A stretch of DNA of 64,000 nt from Mesorhizobium escarrei (GCF_935825525.1 NZ_CAKXZT010000122.1:29057-93056), one strand, 5' to 3'; positions 48,276-60,349 are shown, numbered from the stretch's first letter. A program made the numbers and translations. Notes: a model not told the origin generated them from the sequence alone.

Positions 48276-48835
48276 CAGCCGACCTCTTTCAGTGCAAGCT
48301 TGAGCGAATTGAGTTTGGTTTTGAGCGACGTATCGATCTGTCGCGAGCCTATCTTGACCACCAGCCCGCCGAGCAGCGACGGATCGACGGTCACGGCAAT
48401 CGCGACATCCTTGCCGGCAACGCTTTTCAGCGCCGCCTTCAACTCGGCCTCCTGAGCCGCCGTCAGCGCATGCGCCGAGGTGACTTCTGCGGCGGTCTCG
48501 CCACGATGCTCTGCGGCGATCTGGCGGAATGCCTTGATCATGCCAGGGATAGCGAACAGCCGGCGGTTCTGGGCGACAACGCGCAGGAAATTGCCGGTGA
48601 GACCGCTGATCCCCGCCTTGTCGGCGATCGCGGCGATCGCCTTGGCCTGGTCGTCGCTGGAGAACACCGGGCTATTGATCAGACGGGTAAGGTCCGCACT
48701 GCCTTCGAGCATCGCTGCGAAACTGTTGAGGTCGGCCTCAACTTGGGCGACCGAATTCGCCTGCAGCGCGAGATCGAACAGCGAACCCGCATAGCGCTCT
48801 GCTACACCTGAGATTGGCGATGACGATTGGGCCAC
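48275..48835 (-). CDS. atpH: F1 ATP synthase delta subunit
   Basis: A 186-residue peripheral-stalk subunit linking F1 to the b subunits. [16 protein letters not shown] starts the helical domain; [18 protein letters not shown] and [25 protein letters not shown] end it. I chose GTG 48835 with GAGAAAAG upstream; the frame extends further but is unlike AtpH. It is the first gene of the atpHAGDC operon; the Fo genes lie elsewhere, as is normal for alphaproteobacteria. Confidence 0.94.
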   Translation of the reverse strand: MAQSSSPISGVAERYAGSLFDLALQANSVAQVEADLNSFAAMLEGSADLTRLINSPVFSSDDQAKAIAAIADKAGISGLTGNFLRVVAQNRRLFAIPGMIKAFRQIAAEHRGETAAEVTSAHALTAAQEAELKAALKSVAGKDVAIAVTVDPSLLGGLVVKIGSRQIDTSLKTKLNSLKLALKEVG

Positions 48836-49081
48836 GGACCGTCTTTTCTCTTGTCTGACAGGCCGCAGATTATTGGCGCGAGCGAAAACTCTGGCTAAAT
48901 CTTTGACCTTACTGCATTTTTCCAAGCACGGAGGCGCGGCTTCCGCTATCCCCGGCCGAAAGTCGATTGCCGTCTAGCACAGGCATTTTAAGACCGCAAT
49001 GCGTCGTCCCGCATGGTTTTCAGGCACTATTGTCGCATCCGGCGATGCAGTTCGACCGCCGGTTCCGAATTAGCCTTTGAT

Positions 49082-49477
49082 TCAAGGCACAAAGCCGAAG
49101 GCGAAGGCAAGCGGCAGCGCCGCCAGCACCAGTTCCACCACGATGGAAGCCCAGTTGAAAGGGGTGTTGGCGCCATCCGACATCATCGACAGCAAGCGGC
49201 CGAAGGCGGTGAACAGCCAGGAAAAGCCAAGCGCCATGTAGAGCAGCGGTTGCGCCAGCAGGATGCAGCACAGGCCGACGCCGAGATAGAAGCCTGACAT
49301 CCTGCCGCGCCCTTCGGCGATTGCCGCCGCCTTCTCAGGCTTGACCTGCAGCCGCAGTATCCGGAAGCCCAGCCCCGGCGCCAGGAACAGCAGCAGACCG
49401 AACAGCAAGGTCGTGACGGCGCTCGACCACGCCAGCCACTCGCCCTGGCTCATCGGCCACGGAAACGCAAATTCCAT
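49082..49477 (-). CDS. Small integral membrane protein (DUF4345-like)
   Basis: A 131-residue protein with four hydrophobic helices: WSSAVTTLLFGLLLFLAPGLGF, MSGFYLGVGLCCILLAQPLLYMAL, WLFTAFGRLLSMMSDG and IVVELVLAALPLAFAFGF. The helix-2 pattern (RGRMSGFYLGVGL) and the FGRLLSMMSDG loop resemble the DUF4345 group of uncharacterised inner-membrane proteins. GAGGGG precedes the ATG. It lies between atpH and the toxin-antitoxin pair; no function is known. Confidence 0.7.
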   Translation of the reverse strand: MEFAFPWPMSQGEWLAWSSAVTTLLFGLLLFLAPGLGFRILRLQVKPEKAAAIAEGRGRMSGFYLGVGLCCILLAQPLLYMALGFSWLFTAFGRLLSMMSDGANTPFNWASIVVELVLAALPLAFAFGFVP

Positions 49478-49699
49478 ACTGTCCCCTCGCAAATGGCTGT
49501 TTCGAAATTTCGGGCATTCTAGCGAAGGAAGAGACATGCGCCAGATGGCGTCGGTGAATTGCAGGCGCGCACCAGTCCAATGCGAACGCGACCGCTGGCG
49601 ACCGGGCAAAGAGGGGCAAAGAGGACGGTACACAATGGGCTGTTTTTTCTGCACGGTTCCCATATATATGACTACATGAGACCACAAGGAGTTCGGCGC

Positions 49700-49945
49700 A
49701 TGAAGACGATGCAACTACGAGAGGCAAAGGCCAGCCTTTCCGCGCTCGTGGAGGCTGCTGAGAATGGTGAGCCCACGGTAATCACCAAGCACGGCAAGCC
49801 CGCAGTCATGGTGGTGCCAATTGGTGAGGGACGGAAACTTTATCCGCAGAACAGCCAAAAAGACTTCGTGGATTTCCTGCTTCAGTATCCAGGCGGCATC
49901 GAGCTTGAGCGAAACGAATCGCCGTCGCGGGAAGTGGAGTTTTGA
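49700..49945 (+). CDS. Antitoxin, Phd/YefM family
   Basis: An 81-residue antitoxin. The N-terminal DNA-binding fold is MQLREAKASLSALVEAAENGEPTVITKHGKPAVMVVP, and the flexible C-terminus (KDFVDFLLQYPGGIELERNESPSREVEF) would wrap the toxin. AAGGAG is 8 nt before the ATG. It overlaps the toxin start by 4 nt, the usual coupling that keeps antitoxin in excess, and probably represses its own promoter near 49660. Confidence 0.88.
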   Translation: MKTMQLREAKASLSALVEAAENGEPTVITKHGKPAVMVVPIGEGRKLYPQNSQKDFVDFLLQYPGGIELERNESPSREVEF

Positions 49946-50397
49946 CCGGCTATCTGCTTGATACGTCTTTTCTCTCGGCCTTTGCACCTGGTCGGCCTCT
50001 GCTTCCGTCACACGTGCGGAACTGGGTTGCCGAACAAGGAGAACGCGGCTCTTGGCAGATCTCGTCGATCGTCATCTTGGAGGTGGAACGAGGAATCGCG
50101 AAACTGAAGCGGGCGGGCGGGCATATCAAGGCGGAGCGCATCAATGAGTGGTTCGAAAGGTTGCTCGTAGAGTTCAACCAGCGCATCCTTCCGATCGATT
50201 TAGCAATCGCGCGAGAAGCCGGAAAACTAGAAGACGCCACTATCGCCAGAGGTGCCAATCCGGGTCTGGCGGATGTACTGATCGCAGCCACTGCCCGCTT
50301 GAACGGCCTGTCAGTTTTGACGGGCAACACCCGGCATTTCGCGATTCTCGAGGTGCCTTACCTGAACCCATTCACCGAACGCGCCTCGGAAGCATAA
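49942..50397 (+). CDS. vapC: Toxin, VapC/PIN-domain ribonuclease
   Basis: A 151-residue PIN-domain RNase. Acidic active-site residues are in YLLDTSFLSAF, ILEVERGIAKL and GLADVLIAATA, with the late TGNTRHF. The start is TTG 49942, set by GGAG upstream and overlapping the antitoxin TGA. Toxin of a type II module; it lies between priA and the atp region, convergent with priA. Confidence 0.88.
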   Translation: MTGYLLDTSFLSAFAPGRPLLPSHVRNWVAEQGERGSWQISSIVILEVERGIAKLKRAGGHIKAERINEWFERLLVEFNQRILPIDLAIAREAGKLEDATIARGANPGLADVLIAATARLNGLSVLTGNTRHFAILEVPYLNPFTERASEA

Positions 50398-50406
50398 TTC
50401 GACGCC

Positions 50407-52590
50407 TCACAAAAAGCTCTGCGGGTCGATATCGACCTGCACTCGCACCGAGCCCCGTAGCTTCGGCCCCTCTGCCAGCATGACGCGGATGAAGCCTTGC
50501 ATGTCGGCGCGCCGCTCGCCCTGGATCAGCAGCCGAAAGCGATGGCGGCCGCCGATCAGCGACAGCGGCGCCTCGGCCGGGCCGAGCACGAACAGGTCGG
50601 AGGCCTGAGGTGCGGCGCGCCGCAAACCCCGCGCATGGCCCTCCGCTTCCGCTCGGGTCGCAGCACTGACGATGACGCCGGCGAGCCGGCCGAAAGGCGG
50701 CAGCGCCGCCCGCTCGCGCTCGGCGATCTCGCGCTCGTAGAAAGCCTCGGCGTCGCCGGAGACGATCGCCCGCATCACCGGGTGGTCGGGCTGGAAGGTC
50801 TGCAGCAGGCCAAGGCTCTTCTTGCCGGTGCGGCCGGCGCGGCCGGTCACCTGGCTGAGCAACTGGAAGGTGCGCTCGGCGGCGCGCGGATCGCCATTGG
50901 CCAGACCGAGATCGGCGTCGACCACGCCAACCAGCGTCATGTTCGGGAAATTGTGGCCCTTGGCAACGAGCTGCGTGCCGATGACGATGTCGGCCTCGCC
51001 ATTGGCGATGGCTTCAAGCTCGAGCCTCAGCCGCCGCACGCCGCCCATCAGGTCGGACGACAGGACGATGGTTCGGGCGTCTGGGAAATGCGCGACGACC
51101 TCTTCAGCGATGCGCTCGACGCCCGGCCCGCACGCGACCAGATGGTCGAGCGTGCCGCATTCCGGGCAGGCCTCGGGTCGCCGCTCATTGTGCCCGCAAT
51201 GGTGGCAGACGAGCTGGCCGCGAAAGCGGTGCTCGACCAGCCAGGCCGAGCAGACCGGGCAGCCAAAGCGATGGCCGCAGACCCGGCACAGCGTCAGCGG
51301 CGCATAGCCGCGCCGGTTGAGGAACAGCAGCGATTGTTCCTTCTTCTCCAGTGTCTGGCGCATATGGCCAAGCAGCACCGGCGACAGGAAGCCGCCGCGT
51401 GCCGGCGGGGCGCGGCGCATGTCGATGGTCTTCAGGTCGGGAAGGGCGGCCTCGGCAAAGCGCGCCGAAAGCACCGCCCTGCTGTAGCGGCCCTGGCTCG
51501 CATTGACCCGGCTCTCGACCGACGGCGTCGCCGAGGCGAGTACGACCGGAAAGCCGCCGATATGGCCGCGCACCACCGCCATGTCGCGGGCATTGTAGAA
51601 GACGCGGTCTTCCTGCTTGTAGGCGGGGTCGTGCTCCTCGTCGACGACGATCAGCGCGAGTTCCCTGAACGGCAGGAACAGCGCCGAACGCGCGCCGGCG
51701 ACGACGCGCACGCCGCCTTCCGCCACTTGCCGCCAGACACGCTCGCGCATCCTTGGCGGCAGGTCCGAGTGCCATTCCGCCGGCTTGGCGCCGAACCGTT
51801 CCTGGAAGCGCTCGAGGAAGGCGTGGGTCAGCGCGATCTCCGGCAGCAGGATCAGCACCTGCTTGCCGCGGTCGAGCGCCGCCGCCACCGCCTCGAAATA
51901 GACCTCCGTCTTGCCCGATCCAGTCACCCCATCGAGCAGCGTGACGCCGAATGTGCCGGCCGCGACATTGCTGCGCAGCATCGCGGCTGCATCGCTCTGG
52001 TCCGGCATCAGCGATGGCTGGGCGTAGCCTGGGTCGGGTGCTGCGACCACCGGTCGCGGCGGGATCATAACCGTCTCGAATACGCCTTGCGCTTTCAGCC
52101 CGTCGATGACGGTCGACGACACGCCGGCCGCATGCGCCAGCCCGGATCGCGTCCAGGCGAGCCCGCCCTCCGCGGTTTCCAGCACGCGCATCCTCGCACC
52201 CGTCATCCGGTCGGGTTTGGCCAAGGTGCGTTGCAGCCCTTCGATCCACGGTTCCGGATCGAAGGCCTCCGGCGCCCGCAGCAGCATGCGCGCCACCATG
52301 CCGGGCGGCGACAGCGTGTATTGCGCGATCCAGTCGACGAACCGGCGCATGGCGCGGTCGATCGGCGGGCAATCGAAGACCTGCTCGATCGGGCGCAGTT
52401 TTTTGGCATCGACCTTTTCGACAACGCCGTCCCAGACGATGCCGGCAACCTGGCGCGGCCCGAGCGGCACGCGCACGATCGAGCCCGGCACCACGCGCAT
52501 GCCGGCGGGCACGGCATAGGTGTAGGGCCGCTCGGCGGGCATCGGCACCAGCACTGGCGCGGCTGCGACAAAGGGCGAATCTTCGATCAT
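50407..52590 (-). CDS. priA: Primosomal protein N' (replication restart helicase)
   Basis: A 727-residue SF2 helicase that reloads the replisome at stalled forks. N-terminal DNA-binding VLVPMPAERPYTYAVP, Walker A GVTGSGKTEVY near residue 222, DEEHDPAYKQED box, and eight zinc cysteines between CRVCGHRFGCPVC and CHHCGHNERRPEACPECG. The C-terminal GRAGRTGKKSLGLLQT completes motif VI. Length is normal. It stands alone on the minus strand. Confidence 0.96.
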   Translation of the reverse strand: MIEDSPFVAAAPVLVPMPAERPYTYAVPAGMRVVPGSIVRVPLGPRQVAGIVWDGVVEKVDAKKLRPIEQVFDCPPIDRAMRRFVDWIAQYTLSPPGMVARMLLRAPEAFDPEPWIEGLQRTLAKPDRMTGARMRVLETAEGGLAWTRSGLAHAAGVSSTVIDGLKAQGVFETVMIPPRPVVAAPDPGYAQPSLMPDQSDAAAMLRSNVAAGTFGVTLLDGVTGSGKTEVYFEAVAAALDRGKQVLILLPEIALTHAFLERFQERFGAKPAEWHSDLPPRMRERVWRQVAEGGVRVVAGARSALFLPFRELALIVVDEEHDPAYKQEDRVFYNARDMAVVRGHIGGFPVVLASATPSVESRVNASQGRYSRAVLSARFAEAALPDLKTIDMRRAPPARGGFLSPVLLGHMRQTLEKKEQSLLFLNRRGYAPLTLCRVCGHRFGCPVCSAWLVEHRFRGQLVCHHCGHNERRPEACPECGTLDHLVACGPGVERIAEEVVAHFPDARTIVLSSDLMGGVRRLRLELEAIANGEADIVIGTQLVAKGHNFPNMTLVGVVDADLGLANGDPRAAERTFQLLSQVTGRAGRTGKKSLGLLQTFQPDHPVMRAIVSGDAEAFYEREIAERERAALPPFGRLAGVIVSAATRAEAEGHARGLRRAAPQASDLFVLGPAEAPLSLIGGRHRFRLLIQGERRADMQGFIRVMLAEGPKLRGSVRVQVDIDPQSFL

Positions 52591-52680
52591 GAGGCGTGAC
52601 CTTGCCCCGACTTTCGTCTAGATCAAAGTCCGACCCAAAGGTGCATGACATGCACATGAAAAAATCTTCAGGAGACCGTC

Positions 52681-53334
52681 ATGAAATTTTTTGTCGACAC
52701 CGCCGATGTTAAGGAAATCCGTGAGCTGAACGATCTGGGGCTGCTCGATGGCGTCACCACCAATCCCTCGCTGATCCTCAAATCCGGCGGCAAGATCGCC
52801 GACGTCACCAGAGAGATCTGCGAGATCGTCAAGGGCCCGGTCTCGGCCGAAGTCGTCGCCACCGAATACAAGGACATGATGGCGGAGGCCAAGATCCTGG
52901 CCAGGATTGCCGACAATGTCTGCATCAAGGTGCCGCTGACGCTCGACGGCCTGAGGGCCTGCAAGGACATCCGCTCGGACGGCCGCATGGTCAATGTCAC
53001 GCTGTGCTTTTCGGCCACCCAGGCGCTGCTCGCCGCCAAGGCCGGCGCCTCCTTCATCTCGCCCTTCGTCGGCCGCATCGACGACAGCGGCTGGGACGGC
53101 ATGGAGCTGATTGCCGACATCCGCACCATCTACGACAATTATGATTTCCAGACCGAGATCCTGACCGCCTCGGTGCGCACGGTGAACCACGTCAAGCAGG
53201 CCGCACTGATCGGCGCCGACGTCATCACCGCCCCACCGGCGACGCTGAAGGCGCTGGTCAAGCACCCGCTGACCGACAAGGGCCTGGAGCAGTTCCTCGC
53301 CGACTGGGCCAAGACCGGCCAGAAAATCAGCTGA
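52681..53334 (+). CDS. Fructose-6-phosphate aldolase / transaldolase (TalC/FSA type)
   Basis: A 217-residue short transaldolase. The Schiff-base lysine is K83 in [38 protein letters not shown] and SPFVGRIDD are family landmarks. Proteins of this short class act as transaldolase in the pentose phosphate pathway or as fructose-6-phosphate aldolase; sequence alone does not settle which. It is divergent from priA and ends at a strong terminator. Confidence 0.92.
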   Translation: MKFFVDTADVKEIRELNDLGLLDGVTTNPSLILKSGGKIADVTREICEIVKGPVSAEVVATEYKDMMAEAKILARIADNVCIKVPLTLDGLRACKDIRSDGRMVNVTLCFSATQALLAAKAGASFISPFVGRIDDSGWDGMELIADIRTIYDNYDFQTEILTASVRTVNHVKQAALIGADVITAPPATLKALVKHPLTDKGLEQFLADWAKTGQKIS

Positions 53335-53373
53335 ATCAGGAAGATCGGCTGAAATCAAGACGCCGTGTTCCCG

Positions 53374-53402
53374 AAAAAAAGGCCGAGCAATCGGCCTTTT
53401 TT
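53374..53402. terminator. Bidirectional rho-independent terminator
   Basis: AAAAAAAGGCCGA pairs with TCGGCCTTTTTT around GCAA. With A-runs on one side and T-runs on the other it can end both the rightward transaldolase transcript and the leftward leuS-lptE transcript. Confidence 0.9.
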
Positions 53403-53459
53403 GCGCCAGCAATCAGGCCTCGGCGGTAGCCGGAACGTCTCGATCCAGGCCGAAACGCT

Positions 53460-54017
53460 CTAACCCGCCACCGTCTTGCCGTGCTTGACCAGATCCTGGG
53501 CGATCGACAGGCGCAGCAGGTCCGCCAGTTCGCGCGCCGCGCGGTTTTCGGCGTCGATTTGCGCCCGGTAGGAGGAAAATTCCTGACGGGGCCTGTCGAA
53601 GGACGACGCTATCGAGCGCCTGCCGGTCGCGATGGTCGTGCCGGTCTTGGCGTCGGTCAGCACATAGTTCGCGGTCAATGTCACCGTGCCCGCCGTTGGC
53701 TCGTCGTCATCGGTCGTAACCTGCACGGTTGCAGCGGATTCAACAAGTTCGGTAACGCCGAGATCGAGCGAATAGGCGGGCGACGCCGGCTCGCCGGCAC
53801 CTTGGCCGAGCGCGAAAATCAGATTGTTGCGGACCTGCTGGGCGTAGCGCGTGTTGACCGGCTTGACCGAGATGGACCCGAGTTCGGCGGCAGCGCCGAC
53901 TTGCGAACCGGCCGACAGCGGCGCGCTCGAATAGAGCGGGCGCACCGTGCAAGCCGAAACCAGCGCAACCGAAGCGAGCAGCCCATACAGCGCGATACGG
54001 TGCAGCAAATGCGTCAT
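53460..54017 (-). CDS. lptE: LPS-assembly lipoprotein LptE
   Basis: A 185-residue outer-membrane lipoprotein. The lipobox LVSAC puts the lipidated cysteine at residue 23, followed by TVRPLYSS, typical of LptE in alphaproteobacteria. SISVKPVNTRYAQQVRNNLIFAL and LTANYVLTDAKTGTTIATG are the conserved core. LptE plugs the LptD barrel for LPS insertion. The ATG follows GAGGAAGA and lies inside the leuS stop region (18-nt overlap), the common leuS-lptE pairing. Confidence 0.9.
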   Translation of the reverse strand: MTHLLHRIALYGLLASVALVSACTVRPLYSSAPLSAGSQVGAAAELGSISVKPVNTRYAQQVRNNLIFALGQGAGEPASPAYSLDLGVTELVESAATVQVTTDDDEPTAGTVTLTANYVLTDAKTGTTIATGRRSIASSFDRPRQEFSSYRAQIDAENRAARELADLLRLSIAQDLVKHGKTVAG

Positions 54018-54033
54018 TTCTGTCTTCCTCGGA

Positions 54034-56667
<2,634 letters not shown>

Positions 56668-56813
56668 CGGGTGTTTTTCACTTAAAAAGCATACGCGAAC
56701 AGCCGGACATGCCCGGCGGCTCAGGAAATGTCGTCGCGGTGTTCACCATGGATTGCCGGACCCGTCAACTGCGACGCCCCGGCCAGGACGAAAACCAGAG
56801 TCAGGATATAGGC

Positions 56814-57476
56814 ATGGCGAGCGCCGTCGAACAGTTTTTCACGGTCAAGGCGAGGATCGCCGCCGCCGAGCGCGAGGCAGGACGGCAAGCCGGCGCGGTG
56901 ACGCTGGTCGTGGTCTCGAAGACCTTCAGCGCCAACGATATCAGCCCGGTCATCGAGGCCGGGCAGCGCGTCTTCGGCGAGAACCGCGTCCAGGAAGCAC
57001 AAGCCAAATGGCCGGCGCTGAAGCAAGCTTTCCCCGACATCGAGCTGCATCTGATCGGTCCGCTGCAATCGAACAAGTCGAAGGAAGCGGTAGCGCTGTT
57101 CGACGTCATCGAGACGGTCGATCGCGAAAAGATCGCCGCCGAACTCGCCAAGGAAATCGCCAGACAAGGCCGGTCGCCAAAACTCTACGTTCAGGTCAAC
57201 ACCGGCTCGGAACCGCAAAAGGCCGGCATCGAGCCACGCGAAGCCGTACCCTTCGTTACGCGCTGCCGCGACGTCCATGGCCTCGCCATCGAGGGCCTGA
57301 TGTGCATCCCGCCGGCCGACGAGAATCCCGGTCCGCACTTCGCGCTGCTGGAAAAGCTCAGCACGGAGGCAGGTGTGGAGGAGCTCTCGATGGGTATGTC
57401 CGGCGACTACGAGACGGCGATCGCCTTCGGCGCAACCAGCGTCAGGGTCGGCTCGGCGATCTTCGGCAGCCGTTAG
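56814..57476 (+). CDS. PLP homeostasis protein, YggS/PLPBP family
   Basis: A 220-residue single-domain fold-type III protein that binds PLP and balances vitamin B6 and amino-acid pools without known enzymatic activity. The PLP lysine is K36 in VVSKTF; FGENRVQEAQAKW, LHLIGPLQSNK and ELSMGMSGDYETAIAFGATSVRVGSAIFG are diagnostic. AGGA lies 8 nt before the ATG. It is divergent from leuS. Confidence 0.93.
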   Translation: MASAVEQFFTVKARIAAAEREAGRQAGAVTLVVVSKTFSANDISPVIEAGQRVFGENRVQEAQAKWPALKQAFPDIELHLIGPLQSNKSKEAVALFDVIETVDREKIAAELAKEIARQGRSPKLYVQVNTGSEPQKAGIEPREAVPFVTRCRDVHGLAIEGLMCIPPADENPGPHFALLEKLSTEAGVEELSMGMSGDYETAIAFGATSVRVGSAIFGSR

Positions 57477-57536
57477 CGGACATTTCGTTTAGCGGCAGTT
57501 TAGCGATCAGCCTTGATAGTCGGGTGCGTCAGGCCC

Positions 57537-57787
57537 ATGAACTGGCATCTTCAGGACGCGAAAAACAACTTTTCCATGTGGTTCAGCGCGCGCGCAGCGA
57601 GGGACCGCAGACGGTGACCCTGCGTGGCGAGCGCGCGGCCGTGGTGCTTTCTGCCGAAGACTATGACCGCTTGTCGGGAAAAAAGAAGTCCCTGGCAGAA
57701 TATCTCCTGACCGGTCCCGTCTGGGATGACGATTTCGCCGAGGAGGTCAACCGTCGCTCGGATACGATGATCCGCGACGACCTCTGA
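57537..57787 (+). pseudogene. Frameshifted Phd-family antitoxin
   Basis: ATG 57537 opens MNWHLQDAKNNFS, the normal N-terminus of a Phd antitoxin, but this frame then ends at a TGA after 26 codons. The next frame continues exactly where the family should, HVVQRARSEGPQTVTLRGERAAVVLSAEDYDRLSG, and ends DDL at 57787. Adding one base near 57571-57575 (in ACTTTTCCAT) would restore a single 83-codon gene. A GTG at 57578 could give a truncated protein lacking the DNA-binding start. A sequencing error in the T/C run is the alternative. Confidence 0.75.
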
Positions 57788-58187
57788 TGTACCTGCTCGA
57801 TACCGACATCGTTTCGGATATGGAACGACGCTTGCCCAAGCCGACCGCCTGGCTGGCTTCAGTGGATCCGGCCTCGGTCAATCTCAGTGTCATCACGCTC
57901 GGCGAGATCGAACGCGGGATCGTAAAGCTGCGCAAGATCGATCCCGAACGGGCAACGCGCCTCGATCTGTGGCTGCGAGAGCTTCGGCGGGACAATGCCG
58001 ACCGCATCCTTGCGGTTACTGAAGATGTCGCGTTGTCGTGGGGTCGCATCTCAGCTGGCCGCACGCGAGGCGGCGCCGACACGCTCATCGCCGCCACAGC
58101 TTTGGTCCACGACCTCATTTTGGTTACGCGCAACGTCGCCGTTTTCGGCGATACTGGGTTAACGGTCCTCAACCTTGGACAAGCTGA
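57787..58187 (+). pseudogene. VapC/PIN toxin with frameshifted C-terminus
   Basis: A PIN-domain toxin partner of the frameshifted antitoxin: YLLDTDIVSDM, LGEIERGIVKLRK and RGGADTLIAATA keep the acidic active site. The family normally ends RNVAVF...VLNPW near 135 residues. Here the frame reads VLNLGQA and runs on for about 100 more codons into the next gene. One extra C at about 58173 would give VLNPWTS and a TGA at 58185. So the natural end has been lost by a one-base deletion, or misread. Confidence 0.7.
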
Positions 58188-58321
58188 CCTGATCCCCGCG
58201 ACGCCGGTCGTCGGGTCGCGGAACTTGGTCCAGGACCATCAGGCCGTTACGCCAACAATTGAAACGAAACGTACCGTTCCTATATTGGTCGTGTCATTCC
58301 AAAACTCCCGGAGCTTGCACC

Positions 58322-59371
58322 ATGCGCTACAATCAACTTGGAAACACGGGGATGTTCGTCTCCGAACTTTGCCTGGGCACCATGACCTTCGGCGCCGCCG
58401 GCGAAAACGCCCAATGGGGCCTGATCGCCAGCCTCGACCAGAAGGGCGTCGACGAGATCGTGCAGCGCTCGCTCGCCGCCGGCATCAATTTCTTTGACAC
58501 GGCGGACGTCTACTCCTTCGGCGCATCGGAACGGCTTCTCGGCCAGTCGCTGCGTAATCTCGGCATCAAGCGGCAGGACGTGATCATCGCCACCAAGGTC
58601 CATGGCGCCATGGGCGACGGCCCCAACCAGCGTGGCTCCTCGCGCGGCCACATCATGGATTCGGTCGAGGGCAGTCTCGAACGGCTGCAACTCGACCATA
58701 TCGATCTCTATCAGTTGCACGGCACCGATGCGGTGACGCCGATCGATGAGACGCTGCGGGCGCTCGACGATCTGGTTGCCAGCGGCAAGGTCCGCTATGT
58801 CGGCGTCTCAAACTGGGCGGCCTGGCGCATCGCCAAGGCGCTGGGCATCGCCGAACGCAAGGGTTTCGCCCGTTTCGAAACCGTGCAGTCCTACTATTCG
58901 ATCGCCGGCCGCGATCTGGAGCGCGAGATCGTGCCGCTGCTCAACGAGGAGAAGCTTGGGCTGATGGTCTGGTCGCCGATGGCGGGCGGGCTGCTTTCCG
59001 GCAAATACGGACCCGGCGCGCCCGGCAATGGCGAAGGCCGCCGCGCCAGCTTCAATTTCCCGCCGGTCAATGAAGACCGCGCCTGGGCGGCGGTCGCCGT
59101 CATGCGCGAGATCGCCGGCAAGCACGGCGTCAGCGTCGCCACGGTGGCACTTGGCTATGTCTTGGCCAAGCCGTTCGTGATGAGCGTGATCATCGGCGCC
59201 AGCCGCATGGAGCAGCTCGAACAGAACCTTGCCGCCACCGAGTTGAAGCTCGACAGCGACGATCTTGCTCGTCTCGACGAAGTCAGCGCGCTGCCATCCG
59301 AATATCCGGGCTGGATGCTCGAGCGCCAGGCGGCTGGCCGGCGTCCGGCGCCATTTGCGCCGAAAAAGTAA
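58322..59371 (+). CDS. Aldo/keto reductase
   Basis: A 349-residue NADPH-dependent TIM-barrel oxidoreductase. The catalytic tetrad is visible as D in NFFDTADVYSFGASERLLG (Asp and Tyr), K in IATKVHG and H in YQLHGTD. VIIGASRMEQLEQNL is the cofactor loop. GGAGC precedes the ATG. It resembles the YajO/perakine-reductase-like group. A terminator follows. A paralogue of similar length lies at 61711; neither substrate is known. Confidence 0.92.
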   Translation: MRYNQLGNTGMFVSELCLGTMTFGAAGENAQWGLIASLDQKGVDEIVQRSLAAGINFFDTADVYSFGASERLLGQSLRNLGIKRQDVIIATKVHGAMGDGPNQRGSSRGHIMDSVEGSLERLQLDHIDLYQLHGTDAVTPIDETLRALDDLVASGKVRYVGVSNWAAWRIAKALGIAERKGFARFETVQSYYSIAGRDLEREIVPLLNEEKLGLMVWSPMAGGLLSGKYGPGAPGNGEGRRASFNFPPVNEDRAWAAVAVMREIAGKHGVSVATVALGYVLAKPFVMSVIIGASRMEQLEQNLAATELKLDSDDLARLDEVSALPSEYPGWMLERQAAGRRPAPFAPKK

Positions 59372-59390
59372 GTCAATCTCATCTTCGTTT

Positions 59391-59419
59391 TCGGGAGCCG
59401 GCGGGCTCCCGATCTTTTT
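59391..59419 (+). terminator. Rho-independent terminator of the aldo/keto reductase gene
   Basis: TCGGGAGCC pairs with GGCTCCCGA around a 4-nt loop and is followed by TCTTTTT, 20 nt after the stop codon. Confidence 0.88.
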
Positions 59420-59423
59420 GGGC

Positions 59424-60332
59424 TCAGCTCAGCCGGACCGTCTCGACCAGAAAGTCTAGAAAGGCCCGCACTCGCGCCGGCAAATGTTTGCCCTGGCCGA
59501 CGTAAACAGCGTGGGTAAGCTCCTCGTCGCCGGGGTTGAAGTCCTCCAGAAGCGGGATCAGCCGGCCGTCGGCGATGTCGGGCTCCACATGCCAGCGCGC
59601 CAGCCGGGCGATGCCAGTGCCCGAGAGCGCCATCAGCCGCATCGCCTCGCCGTCGCTGACCAGCGCATTTCCGGTGATCGGGACGAGAACGGCCTCGCCG
59701 GCCGCACCGACGAATGGCCAGCCGTCGATATGGCGCACAAAGCAGAAACCCATCCGGTTATGACGATCGAGATCGGCCGGCGTTCGGGGTGTGCCATGCG
59801 TCCTGAGATAGACTGGCGCGGCGACGACGATCACCCGGCTCTGCCCGAGCTTGCGCGCCACCAAACGTGATTCGCCGAGCGGCCCGGCGCGGATGGCGAC
59901 ATCGGCACGCTCCTCCATCAGGTCGATGACGTTGTCGGTCAAAACCAGATCGATGGTGATTTCCGGATAGCGTTCGAGAAACCGCGGCAAGAGCGGGATC
60001 AGCCGGTGCTGCCCGAACGGCACGTAGCTGTTGACCCTTAGCCGGCCGCGCGGCGCAGCACCGGCCGCCGCCTCGCGCTCGGCTGCCGCCATGTCGGCAA
60101 GGATGCGCGCGCCGCTGTCGAAGAAGGCCGCGCCTTCTGGAGTCAATTGGAGCTTGCGCGTCGAACGGCTGATCAGCCGCGCGCCGAGCCGGGCCTCAAG
60201 CCGCGCAATCAGCTTGCTCACCGCCGACGGCGTCATCCGCAGCATCCGCGCCGCAGCCGAAAAACTGCCCGCTTCGACGACACGGACAAATACCTCGATC
60301 TCGCCGGAGCGGTTGATGTCTGGTCTCGCCAT
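59424..60332 (-). CDS. LysR family transcriptional regulator
   Basis: A 302-residue LysR protein of the group that regulates neighbouring oxidoreductases or efflux pumps. The winged helix is SFSAAARMLRMTPSAVSKLIARLEARLGARLISRSTRK, and the effector domain begins GRLRVNSYVPFGQHRL. It is divergent from an MFS gene with a T-N11-A box between them and likely controls that gene and the aldo/keto reductase beyond. Confidence 0.9.
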   Translation of the reverse strand: MARPDINRSGEIEVFVRVVEAGSFSAAARMLRMTPSAVSKLIARLEARLGARLISRSTRKLQLTPEGAAFFDSGARILADMAAAEREAAAGAAPRGRLRVNSYVPFGQHRLIPLLPRFLERYPEITIDLVLTDNVIDLMEERADVAIRAGPLGESRLVARKLGQSRVIVVAAPVYLRTHGTPRTPADLDRHNRMGFCFVRHIDGWPFVGAAGEAVLVPITGNALVSDGEAMRLMALSGTGIARLARWHVEPDIADGRLIPLLEDFNPGDEELTHAVYVGQGKHLPARVRAFLDFLVETVRLS

Positions 60333-60334
60333 TC

Positions 60335-60349
60335 GTGAATCTATTTCAC
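60335..60349. promoter_or_regulatory. LysR-type T-N11-A box
   Basis: GTGAA-N5-TTCAC is a dyad containing the T-N11-A pattern that LysR proteins recognise. It sits just ahead of the lysR start and within the divergent lysR/MFS gap. Confidence 0.45.

Noticed and set aside
58188..58497. A 100-residue C-terminal domain on the second VapC toxin.
   Set aside because: The extension is arginine-rich, overlaps the aldo/keto reductase in another frame, and is explained by loss of the natural stop through a one-base shift.
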